Part shown: positions 53,961 through 63,122 of the stretch, piece after piece | Numbering within the stretch: position 1 is the stretch's first letter | How the letters are laid out: each line of letters begins with the position of its first letter | DNA from: Herbidospora cretacea | GTDB taxonomy: Bacteria > Actinomycetota > Actinomycetes > Streptosporangiales > Streptosporangiaceae | Assembly (NCBI RefSeq): GCF_001570605.1 | Contig: NZ_BBXG01000015.1 | Coordinates: 1-64,000 of the forward strand | DNA length: 64,000 nt | Direction of reading: 5' to 3' | Translations under genes and position numbers: made by a program | Notes under the pieces: generated by a model | Databases searched by the model: none | Seen by the model: the letters and a program-made list of their open reading frames with translations, nothing else | What the model was told of the DNA's origin: nothing

Positions 53961-54953
53961 TCAGGGAGACCAGTAGCGGTCTCCGCCCAGGATCAGGGCC
54001 GCCGCGCCGATCAGGCCCGCCTCCTGGCCCAGAGCCGCGGGCACGACCCTCACCCGCGACGCGAAGCCCATCCGCGCGTGCGTCCGCAGGCTCTCCTCCA
54101 GCGGCTCGAAGAGCAGCGGGCCCGCCTGGGACAGGCCGCCGCCGATGGTCACCAGGTCCACGTCGCACAGGTGGGTGGCCGAGGCGATGGCCAGGCCCAG
54201 GGCCCAGCCCGCGCGGGTCAGCGCGGCGACCGCGATCTGGTCGCCCGCCGCCGCGTCCTGGGCCAGCTGGCGGCCGGTGGCCTGGGCGTTCTCGCGGTAG
54301 AGGGCCGCGGCCTCCCTCTCGGACAGTTCCGGGTCCAGCGGCCCGGCGGCGGGGGCGCCGGGGACCCAGCCCTGGTCCACCGCCCAGGCCGCGAGCGCGG
54401 GGCCCCTGGCGATGGCCTCCAGGCATCCGTTCCCGCCGCAGCCGCAGGGCGGCCCGGCCGGGTCGACGACGATGTGGCCGATGTGGCCGGCGTTGCCGGT
54501 GCCGCCGTTGATCAGGCGGCCGTTCAGGATCAGGCCGCCGCCGACGCCGGTCGACACGACCATGCCGATCATGTCGTCGACGCCCTGCCCGGCGCCCTTC
54601 CAGTGTTCGGCTGCGGCCAGGGCGATGGCGTCGTTGTGGATGCGTACCGGAACGCCGGGGAACCTCTCCCGGAGCCTGGCCACCACCGGGAAGCCGCCGC
54701 GCCAGCCCGGCATGTTGAGGGGCGCGACCACACCCTCGGGCCAGGCCATCGGGCCGCCGCAGCCCACCCCCACGCCCTCGACCGGCTGGTCGCCGACCGT
54801 CGTCTCGATCAGGGACAGCAGCGCGAGCCAGAGGGTCTCGGCGTCCCCGTCAGGCGGGGTGGGCGCCACTTCCGAGGTCAGGATGTCTCCGGACGCGCCG
54901 GTCAGGGCGACCGCGCACTTCGTGCCGCCGATGTCGATCGCCAGAACCGCCAC
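53961..54953 (-). CDS. ROK-family sugar kinase
   Basis: 330 residues. N-terminal ATP loop AIDIGGTKCAVAL, sugar-binding HNDAIALAAAEHW, and the ROK zinc motif GHIGHIVVDPAGPPCGCGGNGCLEAIA (His plus three Cys). It phosphorylates glucose, GlcNAc or another hexose; the substrate cannot be fixed from sequence, so no symbol is given. No N-terminal helix-turn-helix, so it is an enzyme and not a NagC-type repressor. Followed 12 bp upstream by the FIST gene on the same strand. Confidence 0.92.
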   Translation of the reverse strand: MAVLAIDIGGTKCAVALTGASGDILTSEVAPTPPDGDAETLWLALLSLIETTVGDQPVEGVGVGCGGPMAWPEGVVAPLNMPGWRGGFPVVARLRERFPGVPVRIHNDAIALAAAEHWKGAGQGVDDMIGMVVSTGVGGGLILNGRLINGGTGNAGHIGHIVVDPAGPPCGCGGNGCLEAIARGPALAAWAVDQGWVPGAPAAGPLDPELSEREAAALYRENAQATGRQLAQDAAAGDQIAVAALTRAGWALGLAIASATHLCDVDLVTIGGGLSQAGPLLFEPLEESLRTHARMGFASRVRVVPAALGQEAGLIGAAALILGGDRYWSP

Positions 54954-54965
54954 GGCGCGACCTTC

Positions 54966-56141
54966 TCACGACATGGACGAGAAGACCAGGACAGAAGCCG
55001 TGAATCCGTGCACGTGATTGACCCCGCCCACCGGCCCCACCTCGCCGGCCGCGAAGAACCCCGCGATCCCGATCGGGCCGAGCGTGTCGCGCAGCGCGAG
55101 GGCGTCGTGGTCGGGGGTGCCGAACATCGCCGAGCCCCGGCCGTTGCAGGAGAACAGCAGCGCGCCGTCGACCCGGCCGCCCCCCTCGACGTGGGCGTCG
55201 AGCAGTTCGTAAAGGTCCTCGTCGGCGGTCTCGGCGTCGCGGACCTGAAAGCGGACCGTGCGGCCGACCTCCACGACGTCCCCGATGGCCACCGCCTCCC
55301 GCTCGGGGTCGATGCCCAGGACGCCCCGGATGAGGAAGTCGCCGCGTTCGTGGCGCTCGGCGTACTCGTCCATGGCCACGCCGATCTGGAGGCCGCTGGC
55401 CACCAGTTCGCGGTCGTCCTCGTCGAGGGAGCTCACGATGTCCTCAAGGCGGGCCAGGGCGGGCTGACCGGCCAACTCCAGGAGCAGGTTGTCCTCGGCC
55501 GCTGTCACGATCATGGTCGGGCCGATGGGGCGGCACCCCTGGCTGACCACCGTGCTGATCTGGATCGGGCCGCTCAGCAGGACGCCGATCGCGCCCTCGT
55601 CGTAGACCTCGCCGTCGGCGAACAGCCGGACCGAGCCCCGCCCGCGCAGCCCGTTGGCCAGGCCGCCGATGATCGGCAGCGCGCCCAGGACCTCGCCGGA
55701 GTGCTCGATGAAGGCGTCGGTCGGGAAGGTGTAGGGATCGGCCAGCATGATCGCCACCCGGTCGTCCGGGTCGCGTTCCGGCAGGCCTATCACCACGAAC
55801 CGGTCTTCGGCCCGCAGGGACTCGAGCGCGAACGTCGTCACCCGCGCCTCGCCCAGGCTGGCCGCCCACGCCGACACCGCCGGGGACAGCTCCACCCCCT
55901 GGGCGTCGCCGATCACCCCGGTCGCGCTGCAGCCGATCACGGCCGCCTCGGGCACGAGCTGCATGGCCCGCTGCCCCGCCCGTGCGACGTCGTCGGGATC
56001 TTCCCCGCAGATGAAGAAACAGACCAGGTCGGCGGGCCCGGAGAGGCCTTCCACGGCCTGCCGGATGGCCGATTCCGCACTCTCCACGAGATTGGGCCCG
56101 ACGGCGAGACCGTCGGCGAACCGGCTCGTGATTACCGCCAT
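54966..56141 (-). CDS. FIST-domain sensory protein
   Basis: 391 residues from ATG 56141, with GAGGGGG upstream; the 117-base longer reading is unsupported. FIST_N (about 25-200, VIGCSATGVIGDAQG) and FIST_C (about 210-370, ALLFSCNGRGSAMFGTPDHDALALRDTLG and FFAAGEVGPVGGVNHVHGFTASVLVF). FIST domains bind small ligands, perhaps amino acids, in signal transduction. There is no output domain here, so it must act through a partner. Divergent from the MoxR gene across 190 bp. Confidence 0.92.
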   Translation of the reverse strand: MAVITSRFADGLAVGPNLVESAESAIRQAVEGLSGPADLVCFFICGEDPDDVARAGQRAMQLVPEAAVIGCSATGVIGDAQGVELSPAVSAWAASLGEARVTTFALESLRAEDRFVVIGLPERDPDDRVAIMLADPYTFPTDAFIEHSGEVLGALPIIGGLANGLRGRGSVRLFADGEVYDEGAIGVLLSGPIQISTVVSQGCRPIGPTMIVTAAEDNLLLELAGQPALARLEDIVSSLDEDDRELVASGLQIGVAMDEYAERHERGDFLIRGVLGIDPEREAVAIGDVVEVGRTVRFQVRDAETADEDLYELLDAHVEGGGRVDGALLFSCNGRGSAMFGTPDHDALALRDTLGPIGIAGFFAAGEVGPVGGVNHVHGFTASVLVFSSMS

Positions 56142-56318
56142 CGTCTCGCCCCCTCTTTTACGGACAAGTCGCGCTATCTCAGGTAGACGTCTTGCATAGG
56201 CTTCATGCCCCGTTTCTCCCCAGACCCACGTAGCCGACGCGCACGGATCGTCACGCAATGGTCAAGATCCCAATCCGCTTCTCCGGGGCAATCGCGTGCC
56301 GGAACTCCAATCGCGACG

Positions 56319-56324
56319 TAGTCT
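56319..56324 (+). promoter_or_regulatory. -10 box (TAGTCT) for the leaderless MoxR gene
   Basis: TAGTCT ends seven bases before GTG 56332 and no Shine-Dalgarno lies between them. Confidence 0.5.
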
Positions 56325-56331
56325 CGATCCC

Positions 56332-57735
56332 GTGCACAAATCGCCAGCACCTGCTCCGACATTGAGCACTCTGCGCGAACTGCGCGAGAGTGGACATGTC
56401 CACCGGTCAGTCAAAGCCGAGATCCGAGAGAACCTGCTGGCCAGGCTGCGTGCCGGTGAGCCGAGATTCCCGGGCATCGTCGGCTTCGACGACTCCGTGC
56501 TGCCCTATCTCGAACGCGCGCTGATCGCCGGACACGACATCGTCCTCCTCGGTGAACGCGGCCAGGGCAAGACCCGCCTGATCCGCACCGTCGTCGGCCT
56601 GCTCGACGAATGGACGCCGGTCATCGCGGGCTGCGAGATCAACGACCACCCCTACGAGCCCGTCTGCGGACGCTGCCGCGCGCTCGCCGACGACGAGATC
56701 GTCGTCGCCTGGAAGCACCGCGGCGATCGCTACGGCGAGAAGCTCGCCACCCCCGACACCTCGGTCGGCGACCTGATCGGCGACGTCGACCCGATCAAGA
56801 TCGCCGAGGGCCGTACCCTCGGCGACCCGGAGACCGTCCACTACGGCCTGGTGCCCCGCACCAACCGGGGCGTCTTCTCCGTCAACGAGCTCCCCGACCT
56901 GGCCGAGCGCATCCAGGTCGCCCTGCTCAACGTGCTGGAGGAACGCGACATCCAGGTCCGGGGCTACAACCTCAGGCTTCCGCTGGACGTCCTGCTGATC
57001 GCCTCCGCCAACCCCGAGGACTACACCAACCGGGGCCGCATCATCACGCCCCTGAAGGACCGCTTCGGGGCGGAGGTGCGCACCCACTACCCGAGGTCGA
57101 TCGACGACGAGCTCGTGCTGATCCGCCAGGAGGCCGTGGCCGACATCGGCGCCGACGTGCCCGACCACCTGATCGAGATCATCGCCAGGTTCACCCGGCT
57201 GGTCCGCGAGTCCTCCGCCGTCGACACGCGCTCGGGGGTGTCGGCCCGGTTCTCCATCGCCGCCGCCGAGACCGCCGCCGCCTCCGCCGTGCGCCGGGCC
57301 GCGCTGACCGGCGAGGACCTGCCGGTCGCCCGGGTCTGCGACCTGCCCGGCATCGTCCACACGCTGCGCGGCAAGGTGGAGTTCGAGGTCAGCGAGGAGG
57401 GCCGGGAGATCGAGGTGCTCTCCCACCTGCTCCGGCGGGCCACCGCCGAGACCTTCCGCGGCACCCTGGGCGGCGCCGACCTGGCCCCGCTGCTCGACAA
57501 GTTCGCCGAGGGCGCCCAGATCGAGTCGGGCGAGATGGTCGGCGCGACCGAGCTGCTGCGCCGCATCGGCCGGGTCGAGGGCCTCGCCAAGATCATGTCC
57601 CGCATCGGCATGGGCGAGGGCGACGAGTCCCCCGGCCACGCCGCCGCCGCGCTGGAGTTCGCCCTGGAAGGCCTCTACCTGATGCGCCGCCTGTCGAAGG
57701 ACGACATCGCGGGCGCCGCGGTCTACCGCACGTGA
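56332..57735 (+). CDS. MoxR-type AAA+ ATPase
   Basis: 467 residues from GTG 56332, chosen because of the leaderless promoter. Walker A GERGQGKTR with K80, a Cys-containing insertion (AGCEINDHPYEPVCGRC, C-x11-C-x2-C) that could bind metal, NELPDLAERIQVALLNVLEE as Walker B region, and ASANPEDYTNRGRIITPLKDRFGAEVRTHYP as sensor 1/arginine finger. Related to magnesium-chelatase-like and RavA ATPases. It overlaps the VWA gene by four bases (GTGA), so the two act together, probably in assembling or remodelling metalloenzymes or membrane complexes (inference). Confidence 0.92.
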   Translation: MHKSPAPAPTLSTLRELRESGHVHRSVKAEIRENLLARLRAGEPRFPGIVGFDDSVLPYLERALIAGHDIVLLGERGQGKTRLIRTVVGLLDEWTPVIAGCEINDHPYEPVCGRCRALADDEIVVAWKHRGDRYGEKLATPDTSVGDLIGDVDPIKIAEGRTLGDPETVHYGLVPRTNRGVFSVNELPDLAERIQVALLNVLEERDIQVRGYNLRLPLDVLLIASANPEDYTNRGRIITPLKDRFGAEVRTHYPRSIDDELVLIRQEAVADIGADVPDHLIEIIARFTRLVRESSAVDTRSGVSARFSIAAAETAAASAVRRAALTGEDLPVARVCDLPGIVHTLRGKVEFEVSEEGREIEVLSHLLRRATAETFRGTLGGADLAPLLDKFAEGAQIESGEMVGATELLRRIGRVEGLAKIMSRIGMGEGDESPGHAAAALEFALEGLYLMRRLSKDDIAGAAVYRT

Positions 57736-59678
57736 CCTCCTACCGGTACGGCGAATACCAGGACGGCCCCGACCCCCTGGCCCCGCCCTATGACGTCAGG
57801 GGCGCGCTCGACGAGATGGGCGACGCCATCCTGTCGGGCTCCACGCCCCTCGACGCCCTGCGCGACCTGCTGAAACGCGGTCTGCCGAACGCCCCGGGGC
57901 GCAAGGGCCTGGAGGAGCTGCTCCGCCAGGTCCGCAAGCGCAGGCGGGACCTGCGGCAGAACACCCGGCTCGACGGGATCCTGGAGCAGGCCCGCGAGCT
58001 GCTCGACCGGGCCGTCGAGCAGGAGCGCACCGCCCTGTTCCCCGACCCGGCCGACGACGCCCGCTTCCGTGAGGCCCAGCTCGACAACCTGCCGGGGGAC
58101 ACCGCGAGGGCCGTACAGGAACTCTCGGAGTATGACTGGCGGTCGCCGCAGGCGCGCCAGACCTTCGAGGAGCTGCGCGACCTGCTGCGGCGCGAAGTGC
58201 TCGACAGCCAGTTCAAGGGCATGAAGGAGGCCCTGGCCAACCCCGACCCGGCCGCGATGGAGCGGGTCAGGCAGATGATGGCCGGGCTGAACGAGATGCT
58301 CGACCGCGACGCGCGCGGCGAGCACACCCAGCAGGACTTCGACGACTTCATGCGCGAATACGGGGACATGTTCCCCGAGAACCCGCGCAACCTCGACGAG
58401 CTCGTCGACCAGCTCGCCCGGAGGGCCGCCGCCGCGCAGCGGATGCTGGCCTCGCTGACCCCGCAGCAGCGCGAGGAGCTGGCCGGGCTGATGGAGCAGA
58501 CCCTCCAGCAGAGCGGTCTGGCCGACCAGATGCGCCGCCTCGGCGACTCCCTCTACGCCCGCCGCCCCGACCTGGCCTGGAACTCCGCCGAGCGGGTCAG
58601 CGGCGAGTCGCCGACGGGCATGAGCGACTCGGTCAGCGCCCTCCAGGAGCTCGCCGACCTCAACGACCTGGAGTCGTCGCTGCGTCAGGACTATCCGGGC
58701 GCGCGCCTGTCCGACGTCGACGAGGAGGCGATCCGCCGCGCCCTCGGCCGCTCGGCCGTCGACGACATCCAGTCGCTCAAGCAGATCGAGCGAGAGCTGG
58801 AGCAGCAGGGCTACCTGCGCCGCAACCGGGGCAAGCTGGAGCTCACCCCGAAGGCGGTCCGCCGCCTGGGCGAGACCGCGCTGCGGCGGGTCTTCAACTC
58901 GCTGGAGAGCACCCGCCGGGGCGACCACGACCAGCACGACGCCGGGGCCGCCGGCGAGCTGACCGGCTCGACCCGGCCGTGGCGGTTCGGCGACGAGCAG
59001 CCGATCGACGTCGTCCGCACGGTGATCAACGGCGTGCGCCGGGGCGGCGGCGCGCCGGTGCGGCTGAGCGTGGACGATTTCGAGGTGGCCGAAACCGAAA
59101 GGCGCTCGGCCGCGGCGGTCTGCCTGCTGGTCGACCTGTCCTACTCGATGGCCCTGCGCGGCACCTGGGCGGCGGCGAAACAGACCGCGCTGGCCCTCCA
59201 GGCGCTGGTGGCCTCGAAGTTCCCCCAGGACTCGGTGCAGATCATCGGCTTCTCCAACTACGCCCGGGTGCTGCAGCCCGACGAACTGGCCGGCCTCGAA
59301 TGGGACATGGTCCAGGGCACCAACCTGCACCACGCGCTGCTGATCGCGGGCCGCCACCTCGACCGCCACCCCGACTTCGAGCCGGTCGTCCTGGTCGTGA
59401 CCGACGGCGAGCCGACCGCCCACCTGACGCGCGACGGCACCCCGAGGTTCGAGTGGCCCCCCTCGAAGGAGACCCTCGAACTGACGCTGGCCGAGGTCGA
59501 CAAGATGACCCGCCGCCGGGCGACCCTGAACGTCTTCATGCTGGCCGCCGACGAACGCCTGAGGGCCTTCATCGACGAGGTCGCACGGCGCAACGGCGGG
59601 CGCGTGTTCGCCCCCAACGTCGACAAGCTGGGCGAGTACGTCGTCAGCGACTTCCTGAGGGCACGCCGGAGGTCGTAG
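57732..59678 (+). CDS. VWA-domain partner of the MoxR ATPase
   Basis: 648 residues from GTG 57732. A long helical, charged N-terminal region (about 1-420) contains predicted coiled coils (RKRRRDLRQNTRLDGILEQARELL). The C-terminal von Willebrand A domain (about 460-640) has the MIDAS motif DLSYS near residue 470, T in the GTNLHHAL loop and VVTDGEPT. The MoxR-VWA couple matches the RavA-ViaA arrangement. Cytoplasmic, no signal peptide. The target of the complex is unknown. Confidence 0.92.
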   Translation: MTSYRYGEYQDGPDPLAPPYDVRGALDEMGDAILSGSTPLDALRDLLKRGLPNAPGRKGLEELLRQVRKRRRDLRQNTRLDGILEQARELLDRAVEQERTALFPDPADDARFREAQLDNLPGDTARAVQELSEYDWRSPQARQTFEELRDLLRREVLDSQFKGMKEALANPDPAAMERVRQMMAGLNEMLDRDARGEHTQQDFDDFMREYGDMFPENPRNLDELVDQLARRAAAAQRMLASLTPQQREELAGLMEQTLQQSGLADQMRRLGDSLYARRPDLAWNSAERVSGESPTGMSDSVSALQELADLNDLESSLRQDYPGARLSDVDEEAIRRALGRSAVDDIQSLKQIERELEQQGYLRRNRGKLELTPKAVRRLGETALRRVFNSLESTRRGDHDQHDAGAAGELTGSTRPWRFGDEQPIDVVRTVINGVRRGGGAPVRLSVDDFEVAETERRSAAAVCLLVDLSYSMALRGTWAAAKQTALALQALVASKFPQDSVQIIGFSNYARVLQPDELAGLEWDMVQGTNLHHALLIAGRHLDRHPDFEPVVLVVTDGEPTAHLTRDGTPRFEWPPSKETLELTLAEVDKMTRRRATLNVFMLAADERLRAFIDEVARRNGGRVFAPNVDKLGEYVVSDFLRARRRS

Positions 59679-59704
59679 GCCCAACCTCGACAAAGGGTGA
59701 TTTC

Positions 59705-59725
59705 GGTCTTACCGCCGGTAAGACC
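59705..59725. terminator. 21-base perfect inverted repeat downstream of the VWA gene (terminator or operator)
   Basis: GGTCTTACCG and CGGTAAGACC flank a single C, giving a very stable stem immediately after the VWA gene. Only a weak pyrimidine tract (CCCTCTCTT) follows, so termination is plausible but not certain. The exact symmetry would also suit an operator 80 bases upstream of the next gene. Confidence 0.5.
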
Positions 59726-59805
59726 ACCCTCTCTTGCACCTCACAGCTGACCATGGTGAGCGGCTCATAGTGTGCGATGCACCGCACGCGATTGGAGTCG
59801 CGCAC

Positions 59806-60054
59806 ATGTTGTCCAGCCTCATCCTCGTCGTCTCTCTCGTGCTCGCCTTCGGCGCCATGGCGAGCTTCGCCCTCCTGGTTTTCAGCATCAAGCGGGAGGA
59901 CCGCCGGCGCAGCCTCACCATGAGCCCCCAGAGCGCGATGTCGTCGCTGTCGCGGCGCATGCTCGGACTGAATGTGGATCACACGGCGTGTGCGATCCAC
60001 CCCGAGCAGGCCTGCCGGACATGCGCGAAGGTCGACGCCACTCTCACCGTCTGA
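59806..60054 (+). CDS. 82-residue membrane protein with C-terminal Cys motif
   Basis: ATG 59806 is preceded by TTGGAGTC. One transmembrane helix at about 4-28 (LILVVSLVLAFGAMASFALLVF), a basic segment (KREDRRRS), then a tail with HTACAIHPEQACRTC, three Cys and two His that could bind a metal or form a disulfide. No family recognised. Followed by another small membrane protein after 26 bp. Confidence 0.65.
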   Translation: MLSSLILVVSLVLAFGAMASFALLVFSIKREDRRRSLTMSPQSAMSSLSRRMLGLNVDHTACAIHPEQACRTCAKVDATLTV

Positions 60055-60067
60055 CGCGTGATCGCGA

Positions 60068-60073
60068 TAGCCT
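60068..60073 (+). promoter_or_regulatory. -10 box (TAGCCT) for the leaderless gene at 60081
   Basis: TAGCCT ends seven bases before ATG 60081 and there is no ribosome-binding site, pointing to a separate leaderless transcript. Confidence 0.45.
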
Positions 60074-60080
60074 TCGGCGC

Positions 60081-60512
60081 ATGTCGTTCCTCGACAAGCT
60101 GCTCCTCTGGCTTCACATCGCCTTCGCCATCTTCACGATCGGCCCGCTGACCGTGGTCACGAGCTCGATCCCGCGCTACATCCGCAAGAAGGACCTGAGC
60201 GTCCTGCGCTACCTGAAGCGGATGGGCCGGGTGTTCGGCCTGCTGACCCTGGGGGTCTTCCTCTTCGGGGTGCTGCTCGGCCGCAGTGGCCTGGGAGCGG
60301 TCTACCTGACCGTGTCCATGACGCTGTTCATAGTCGCGGCCGTGATGCTCGTCATCATCGACCGCGACGCGAAGAACGCGATCATCGCCCTGGAGAACGA
60401 CGACCCGTCGGACGACGGGAAGGTCCAGACCGCCAGGGTCGCCGCGCTGGGCGGCATCGTCGCCCTGATCTGGCTGGTGATCCTCGTTCTGATGGTCTTC
60501 TTCAACCCCTGA
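60081..60512 (+). CDS. four-helix membrane protein (DUF2269-like)
   Basis: 143 residues with predicted helices at about 5-27, 50-68, 72-92 and 120-142. The start MSFLDKLLLWLHIAFAIFTIGP and the N-terminal His/Gly pattern recall DUF2269 integral membrane proteins; this is a weak match. Function unknown. Convergent with metB, three bases between stops. Confidence 0.75.
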   Translation: MSFLDKLLLWLHIAFAIFTIGPLTVVTSSIPRYIRKKDLSVLRYLKRMGRVFGLLTLGVFLFGVLLGRSGLGAVYLTVSMTLFIVAAVMLVIIDRDAKNAIIALENDDPSDDGKVQTARVAALGGIVALIWLVILVLMVFFNP

Positions 60513-60515
60513 CGG

Positions 60516-61655
60516 CTAGCCGAGCGCCTGCGAGAGGTCGTCGAGGAGGTCCCCGACGGTCTCGATGCCGACCGACAGCCTCACCAGGTCGGCCGGGACC
60601 TCGAGCGGCGAGCCCGCCGCGCTCGCGTGGGTCATCCGGCCGGGGTGCTCGATCAGCGACTCGACGCCGCCGAGCGACTCGCCGAGGGTGAACAGGCGGG
60701 CCCGGTCGCACACGTCGACGGCCGCCTGCTCGCCGCCCGCGACCCGGAACGACACCATGCCGCCGAACCGCTTCATCTGCTTGGCGGCGATCTCGTGGCC
60801 GGGGTGGCGCTCGATCCCGGGGTAGAACACCTCGACCACCTTCGGGTGGGAGAGCAGCAGGTCGACGACGCGCTCGGCGTTGTCGCAGTGGCGGTCCATG
60901 CGGACGCCCAGGGTCTTCACGCCGCGCAGCGTCAGCCACGCGTCGAACGGCCCGGCCACCGCGCCCATGGCGTTCTGGTGGTAGGTGAGCTCCTCGCCCA
61001 GCGTGGTGTCGCGGGCGATCAGCGCGCCGCCGATGACGTCGGAGTGGCCGCCGACGTACTTGGTCGTCGAGTGGACGACCACGTCGGCGCCGAGCGCGAG
61101 GGGCTGCTGGAGGTAGGGCGAGGCGAAGGTGTTGTCGACCACGAGCAGCGCGTCGCCGTCGTGGGCGATCGAGGCCAGCTTCTCGATGTCGGCGATGCCG
61201 AGCAGCGGGTTGGTCGGCGTCTCGACCCAGATGACCTTGGTCTCGGGGCGCATCGCGGCGCGCACCGCCTCGGCGTTGCCCAGCGGGACCGGGTCGTAGG
61301 CCAGGCCCCAGCGCTCCAGCACCTTGGCGAACAGCCGGTAGGTGCCGCCGTAGGCGTCGTCGGGGATGATCACGTGGTCGCCGGGGCGGCAGACCGTGCG
61401 GAGCAGGGTGTCCTCGGCGGCCAGGCCGGAGGCGAACGCGAGCCCGCGCACCCCGCCTTCGAGGGCGGCCAGGCACGACTCGAGCGCGGTCCGGGTCGGA
61501 TTCGCCGACCTGCTGTATTCGTAGCCGCCCCGCAGGCCGCCCACACCGTCTTGCTTGTACGTCGAGACGGCGTAGATGGGCGGGACCACGGCACCGGTCA
61601 GCGAGTCGGGCTCCTGGCCGGCGTGGATGGCCAGGGTTTCGAATCCTTCAGTCAT
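60516..61655 (-). CDS. metB: cystathionine gamma-synthase / lyase family
   Basis: 379 residues from ATG 61655. PLP-dependent Cys/Met metabolism enzyme with K199 in HSTTKYVGGHSDV and the Y/R phosphate residues in GYEYSRSANPTR. The sequence SLGGVESLIEHPGRMTHAS is typical. Its occurrence with cbs nearby, as Rv1079 with Rv1077, suggests methionine-cysteine interconversion; gamma-synthase versus gamma-lyase activity cannot be decided by sequence. The start overlaps the stop of a small membrane-protein gene, implying coupling. Confidence 0.92.
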   Translation of the reverse strand: MTEGFETLAIHAGQEPDSLTGAVVPPIYAVSTYKQDGVGGLRGGYEYSRSANPTRTALESCLAALEGGVRGLAFASGLAAEDTLLRTVCRPGDHVIIPDDAYGGTYRLFAKVLERWGLAYDPVPLGNAEAVRAAMRPETKVIWVETPTNPLLGIADIEKLASIAHDGDALLVVDNTFASPYLQQPLALGADVVVHSTTKYVGGHSDVIGGALIARDTTLGEELTYHQNAMGAVAGPFDAWLTLRGVKTLGVRMDRHCDNAERVVDLLLSHPKVVEVFYPGIERHPGHEIAAKQMKRFGGMVSFRVAGGEQAAVDVCDRARLFTLGESLGGVESLIEHPGRMTHASAAGSPLEVPADLVRLSVGIETVGDLLDDLSQALG

Positions 61656-61834
61656 GCAGTCGAGCGTATCGGCTGGGCCGCCCTCTGCTTTTCCTTCGCC
61701 CTGAACTCGGGCAACTCCACGACCTCGGCCTTCTTCTCCCGCTCGAACCACGAGAGCAGCACCGGGTCGGCGAACGCCAGCGCGCCGACGAGAACCATTC
61801 CTAACGCCACCAGGGCGATCGCGACGACGGTCAC
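61652..61834 (-). CDS. 60-residue membrane protein translationally coupled to metB
   Basis: GTG 61834 has GGAGG nine bases upstream, and the TGA overlaps the metB ATG. One transmembrane helix at about 3-22 (VAIALVALGMVLVGALAF), then ADPVLLSWFEREKKAEVVELPEF and a basic tail. No family recognised. The four-base overlap suggests that ribosomes deliver metB translation after this peptide. Confidence 0.75.
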   Translation of the reverse strand: MTVVAIALVALGMVLVGALAFADPVLLSWFEREKKAEVVELPEFRAKEKQRAAQPIRSTA

Positions 61835-61967
61835 GAGAACCACCTCCACTCTCCATGGAACAAGAAGGGCCCTCGTCTTCATCTCGCCCATGGGAACGGT
61901 TCGCGCCGAACGGGTCGGCCGATCGGCCGATGTCCGATGTACCCCTTTCGTCGTAGCCTCGGCGATC

Positions 61968-63122
61968 GTGTGGGAACGACTGAGCACCTGGACCCAGCGG
62001 GTGGGCGAGATCGCCCTGCTCGGCATCCTCGGGCTGACTTTCGTGTTCGACGCCCTCATCTCGGCCGGCCCGCGGGACGGCGCCGGCGCGGCGGTCGCCC
62101 TGACCGGCGCGGGCCTCGGGATCGTGGCGGTGTTCCTGCGCAGGCGCCGGACCGGGCTGGTGGCCGTCGCGCTGATCGCGGCGTCGCTGATGCTGTCGCT
62201 GTCGTTGATCGCGACGCCGGTCACCAACGCGGTCGGCTTCACCGAGGCGGGCGCGTTCATGGTGCTGACCATCACCGTGCTCCGCCGGGTCGAGCCGGTG
62301 AGGAACGCGGTGGTCATCGTCATCGGGATCCTGGTGGTGCTCGTCTCGCTCCCCGGGTTCCGGCTGAAGATGAGCGACTACTACTCCGAGTTCCCGACCG
62401 CGGCCGCCTTCCTGTTCGTGATCGGCTGGAGCGTGGGGGCGGGGATCGGCGGTTATCTCCGCGTCCAGCAGGAGCGCCGCAAGATCGGCGAGGAGCGGGT
62501 CAGGCGGGGCGAGCGCCTCGACCTGGCCAGGGAGCTCCACGACCTGGTCGCCCACCACATCACCGGCATCGTCGTGCAGGCCCAGGCGGCCCGGACGGTG
62601 GCCGAGACCCAGCCCGAGGCGGTGGTCCCGGCCCTGGACGCCATCGCCGGGGCCGGGAGCGAGGCGCTGACCTCGATGCGCCGCCTCGTCGGCGTGCTCC
62701 GGGCCGACGACCACGCCACCCGCCACGTCGGCGTCACCCTCGACGACCTGCGGAAGATGGTCGACCAGTTCTCCCCCGCCGCCACCTTCGACCTCGGGCC
62801 CGGCGTCACGTCGCTGACCCTGGCCCCGGAGGTGCTGACCACGCTGCACCGGGTGCTGACCGAGTCGCTCACCAACGTGCGCCGCCACGCGCCGCACGCC
62901 CCCTGGGTCGAGGTGCGGCTGACCACCTTCGACAGCGCGGTGCGCCTGCGCGTCGCCAACCCGCTGTCGGCCGCCGACCCCCGGCTGTCGCGGCTCGGCG
63001 GCGGGTTCGGCCTGGTGGGCATGGCCGAACGCGTCGAGACCATGGGCGGCCACCTCGTCGCCGGCCCGGTGGCCGGGCACCTGTGGGAGGTGGCCGCGGT
63101 GGTGCCGCTACCGGCCCGCTAG
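61968..63122 (+). CDS. NarL-type sensor histidine kinase, no adjacent response regulator
   Basis: 384 residues from GTG 61968, eight bases after TAGCCT (leaderless). Four or five N-terminal helices (about 13-165), then HisKA_3 with H191 in LARELHDLVAHHITG, and a HATPase with LTESLTNVRRHAPHA and GGGFGLVGMAERV. These kinases normally pair with a LuxR-type regulator immediately downstream. Here the next gene is convergent cbs, so the partner is elsewhere. Overlaps cbs by 15 bp. Confidence 0.9.
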   Translation: MWERLSTWTQRVGEIALLGILGLTFVFDALISAGPRDGAGAAVALTGAGLGIVAVFLRRRRTGLVAVALIAASLMLSLSLIATPVTNAVGFTEAGAFMVLTITVLRRVEPVRNAVVIVIGILVVLVSLPGFRLKMSDYYSEFPTAAAFLFVIGWSVGAGIGGYLRVQQERRKIGEERVRRGERLDLARELHDLVAHHITGIVVQAQAARTVAETQPEAVVPALDAIAGAGSEALTSMRRLVGVLRADDHATRHVGVTLDDLRKMVDQFSPAATFDLGPGVTSLTLAPEVLTTLHRVLTESLTNVRRHAPHAPWVEVRLTTFDSAVRLRVANPLSAADPRLSRLGGGFGLVGMAERVETMGGHLVAGPVAGHLWEVAAVVPLPAR

